Origin: LMUY01 sp965199005
GTDB taxonomy: Bacteria; Pseudomonadota; Alphaproteobacteria; Acetobacterales; Acetobacteraceae
Assembly (NCBI GenBank): GCA_965199005.1
Contig: CBDAQK010000001.1
Location: 868,001-932,000, forward strand
Direction of reading: 5' to 3'
DNA length: 64,000 nucleotides
Positions 62,435 to 64,000 of this stretch are shown here, piece after piece (positions within the stretch are counted from its first letter, which is position 1; each line of letters begins with the position of its first letter). Made by a program: the position numbers and the translations under genes. Below the pieces are notes generated by a model that was not told the DNA's origin, did no database searches, and saw only the letters and a list, made by a program, of their open reading frames with translations.

Positions 62435-62901
62435 GCATCCTCTTCGTGCTGGGCGTGCGCTATCTGCTGGTGATACTGTTCTTTCCGTTCAGTGCTCTGG
62501 ACAAGATCATCAACTTCAAGGGTGCCGTTGGCCAGGCGAAGGAACTGGTCCCTGGCACCGGGCAGGCCACGTTGTTGATCCTGCTAGGCCTGGCGACGGA
62601 AACCGTCATGCCGATTGGTATCCTAACGGGCGTCGCTGATCGGCTGGCGGCCTTCATCATGGCAGGGTATTGCGGCGTGACCGCATTACTGTGGAAGCGC
62701 TGGTGGCAACCGGGCGATTTCTGGCATAGCGGTGACAGCAAGGCCCGCAATCTGTTCTGGGATTTTTTGAAAAACTTCTCTCTCGCGGGTGGCTTCCTGT
62801 TGCTGGCATTCGGCCTCCGCGCTGGTGATTTTCAGGGTTTCGTGGCGCACCCCTTCGCATCGTCTCATCCGTATATCCAGCTGGCGGCGCCACTGCCCTA
62901 A
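62431..62901 (+). CDS. DoxX-like membrane protein
   Basis: 156 residues, ATG overlapping the GMC stop (ATGA). Four predicted membrane helices: the first with LLVILFFPFSALDKIINF, then LLILLGLATETVMPIGILTG, a third around MAGYCGVTALLW and a fourth around LAGGFLLLAFGL. The pattern F-F-ALDK then G-A near residue 30, and the WQPGDFW loop, fit the DoxX/DoxD group, whose members serve in quinone-linked oxidations. Coupling with a GMC oxidoreductase suggests a membrane partner for it. Its stop overlaps the end of the convergent SMP-30 gene. Confidence 0.82.
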   Translation: MSILFVLGVRYLLVILFFPFSALDKIINFKGAVGQAKELVPGTGQATLLILLGLATETVMPIGILTGVADRLAAFIMAGYCGVTALLWKRWWQPGDFWHSGDSKARNLFWDFLKNFSLAGGFLLLAFGLRAGDFQGFVAHPFASSHPYIQLAAPLP

Positions 62902-63869
62902 GCGTCGGTTTTCAGGTCGACCGCGAGTAGCAGGTCAGTTGCGGTAATGAACAGGCGGTTGCTGCCAAAGGTGCAGTTCGTGGCCACTGAGGGGGTCGGG
63001 AGATAGCCGAGAGGCGTTCGATCCGCTGCGATGATATGGATCCCATCCGCTGCCGTCGTCCACACCCAGCCCCGGCGGTCGACGGCCATGCCATCCGGGC
63101 AGCCATGGCTAGTGTGGGCGAAGAACCGCCGGTTGGAAAGGCTACCATCTGCAGCCACGTCGAAGGCCTGAATCTCATGCGTCCGGCCGGCGTGGCCGCC
63201 GGGTATGTCGGCCAGTGCGCGCGCCGTGTCGGAAACGTAGAGCGTTTTGCCGTCCGGTGAAAACGCCAGGCCGTTCGGCTGCTCGAAATCGGCCATCCGT
63301 TGCAGCAGGCGCGTTCCCGGCTCGAATCGGTAGAGGCTGCGGTGGTCCAGCTCGGGGTCGGCGAGGCTGCCCTGGCTCGGCATCAGGAGGCCAAACGTCG
63401 GGTCGGTAAACCAGATTGCGCCATCCGCCGCCACGGTCACGTCATTAGGTGAATTAAGCCGCTTCCCCTCGAATTGGGTCACGACCGGCACGATTTCGCC
63501 GGTCGCATTGGTCCGGCTGATGCACCGGCGACCATGTTCGCAATGGATCAACGCACCATCGGCGGCCAACGCATTCCCATTCATGAAGTGAGTGGCATCG
63601 TGGACGACGGTCACCGCGCCATCTTGCCGCCACGCCAGCAGCCGCCGGTTCGATACGTCGGACCAGTACAAACAGTGTTCGGCTGCGACCCAGACGGGCC
63701 CTTCGGCATGCAGGGCACCCTCGTAGAGCAACAGCAATGGGGTGTCGTCCGAGAGGATGGCGGCCAGGCGCGGATCGTCGACTTGCACACCGAGGAACTC
63801 TGTCACCCGTGTGGGCGGTGCAGGCCGTCGCAACAGCCGGCCGGTCTGCAAGGCGGACGCTCCGCTCAA
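62898..63869 (-). CDS. SMP-30/gluconolactonase family protein
   Basis: 323 residues from TTG 63869-63867, which overlaps the TGA of the upstream VOC-type gene (TTGA), so start and operon support each other. It is a six-bladed propeller. Metal ligands are recognisable: Glu in HAEGPVWV, Asn in LNSPNDVTVAADGAIWFTDP, Asn in EQPNGLAFSPDGKTLYVSDT, and Asp in CPDGMAVDRRGWVWTT. It hydrolyses sugar or other lactones to acids. Beside a GMC oxidoreductase that may make such lactones, a sugar or alcohol oxidation route is plausible. Confidence 0.92.
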   Translation of the reverse strand: MSGASALQTGRLLRRPAPPTRVTEFLGVQVDDPRLAAILSDDTPLLLLYEGALHAEGPVWVAAEHCLYWSDVSNRRLLAWRQDGAVTVVHDATHFMNGNALAADGALIHCEHGRRCISRTNATGEIVPVVTQFEGKRLNSPNDVTVAADGAIWFTDPTFGLLMPSQGSLADPELDHRSLYRFEPGTRLLQRMADFEQPNGLAFSPDGKTLYVSDTARALADIPGGHAGRTHEIQAFDVAADGSLSNRRFFAHTSHGCPDGMAVDRRGWVWTTAADGIHIIAADRTPLGYLPTPSVATNCTFGSNRLFITATDLLLAVDLKTDA

Positions 63870-64000
63870 GGCGGTGCAACCTGATGGGAATGGCCGTCAG
63901 GATCGCGCAACAGCCCGGCGTCAGTACCGTGCCAAACGATTCGCGTGGCGGCCACGTCGTTGGCCCGGCGGCCGGGGCCACACAATCCACGGGGTTTCCG
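63866..64000 (-). CDS. VOC/glyoxalase-family protein, C-terminal 44 codons
   Basis: The gene enters from the right edge on the minus strand, in frame from 64000, and stops at TGA 63868-63866. The visible end reads DVAATRIVWHGTDAGLLRDP then DGHSHQVAPP. The LLRDPDGH signature, with the metal-binding region before it, is the usual last strand of VOC (glyoxalase/dioxygenase-fold) proteins. Its stop overlaps the SMP-30 start. Too little is in the window for a function. Confidence 0.6.
   Translation of the reverse strand, partial: RKPRGLCGPGRRANDVAATRIVWHGTDAGLLRDPDGHSHQVAPP

Overview
The window is high-GC DNA from what looks like an alphaproteobacterium, most probably in or near the Acetobacteraceae. 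That is an inference from the very large beta-strand-repeat protein ending in a Hint domain, the RND, Liv and GMC gene repertoire, and the codon bias; no rRNA or other marker gene is present to prove it.

Layout: 1-716 is the 3' part of trhO (tRNA U34 hydroxylation). 717-15005 is an accessory island with decayed intergenic DNA. It holds a GHKL-ATPase/TPR protein, an FkbM methyltransferase with a galectin-like N-terminus, a three-module beta-sandwich protein, and two very large overlapping glycosyltransferases; one of these carries the same module ('FRW module') as the sandwich protein. 15275-21780 is a TetR-controlled tripartite RND efflux operon. 21834-41367 is a roughly 18-kb single gene for a 6013-residue adhesin-like protein, bracketed by same-orientation fragments of one IS6-family element, with an IS3 remnant on the left. 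41484-50849 starts with the severed tail of an older livF and continues as one plus-strand uptake/catabolism cluster: aromatic-acid-type MFS, carboxylesterase, ornithine cyclodeaminase family protein, a complete LivGFHMK transporter and an alpha/beta hydrolase. 50856-54009 holds two minus-strand genes, a perfect 18-bp hairpin, and an IS630 transposase with a frameshifted winged-helix gene.

54276-59769 is the most interesting locus. A minus-strand pair encodes a class III adenylate cyclase-FHA protein and, overlapping it by 4 nt, an HD hydrolase with class I phosphodiesterase-like motifs. Divergently, a DevBCA-type exporter operon encodes an ATPase that carries a C-terminal cyclic-nucleotide-binding domain with the expected phosphate-binding Arg and ribose-binding Glu. 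Synthesis, breakdown and sensing of a cyclic nucleotide thus sit beside one exporter, suggesting an export system gated by locally made cAMP. This is inferred from sequence only.

59770-64000 contains decayed fragments (alcohol dehydrogenase N-terminus, HTH remnant), then a GMC oxidoreductase-DoxX pair convergent with an SMP-30 lactonase that overlaps the end of a VOC-family gene running off the right edge. TTG starts overlapping the upstream stop (TTGA) recur in this window (46154, 57434, 63869), and several gene starts were chosen on that basis.
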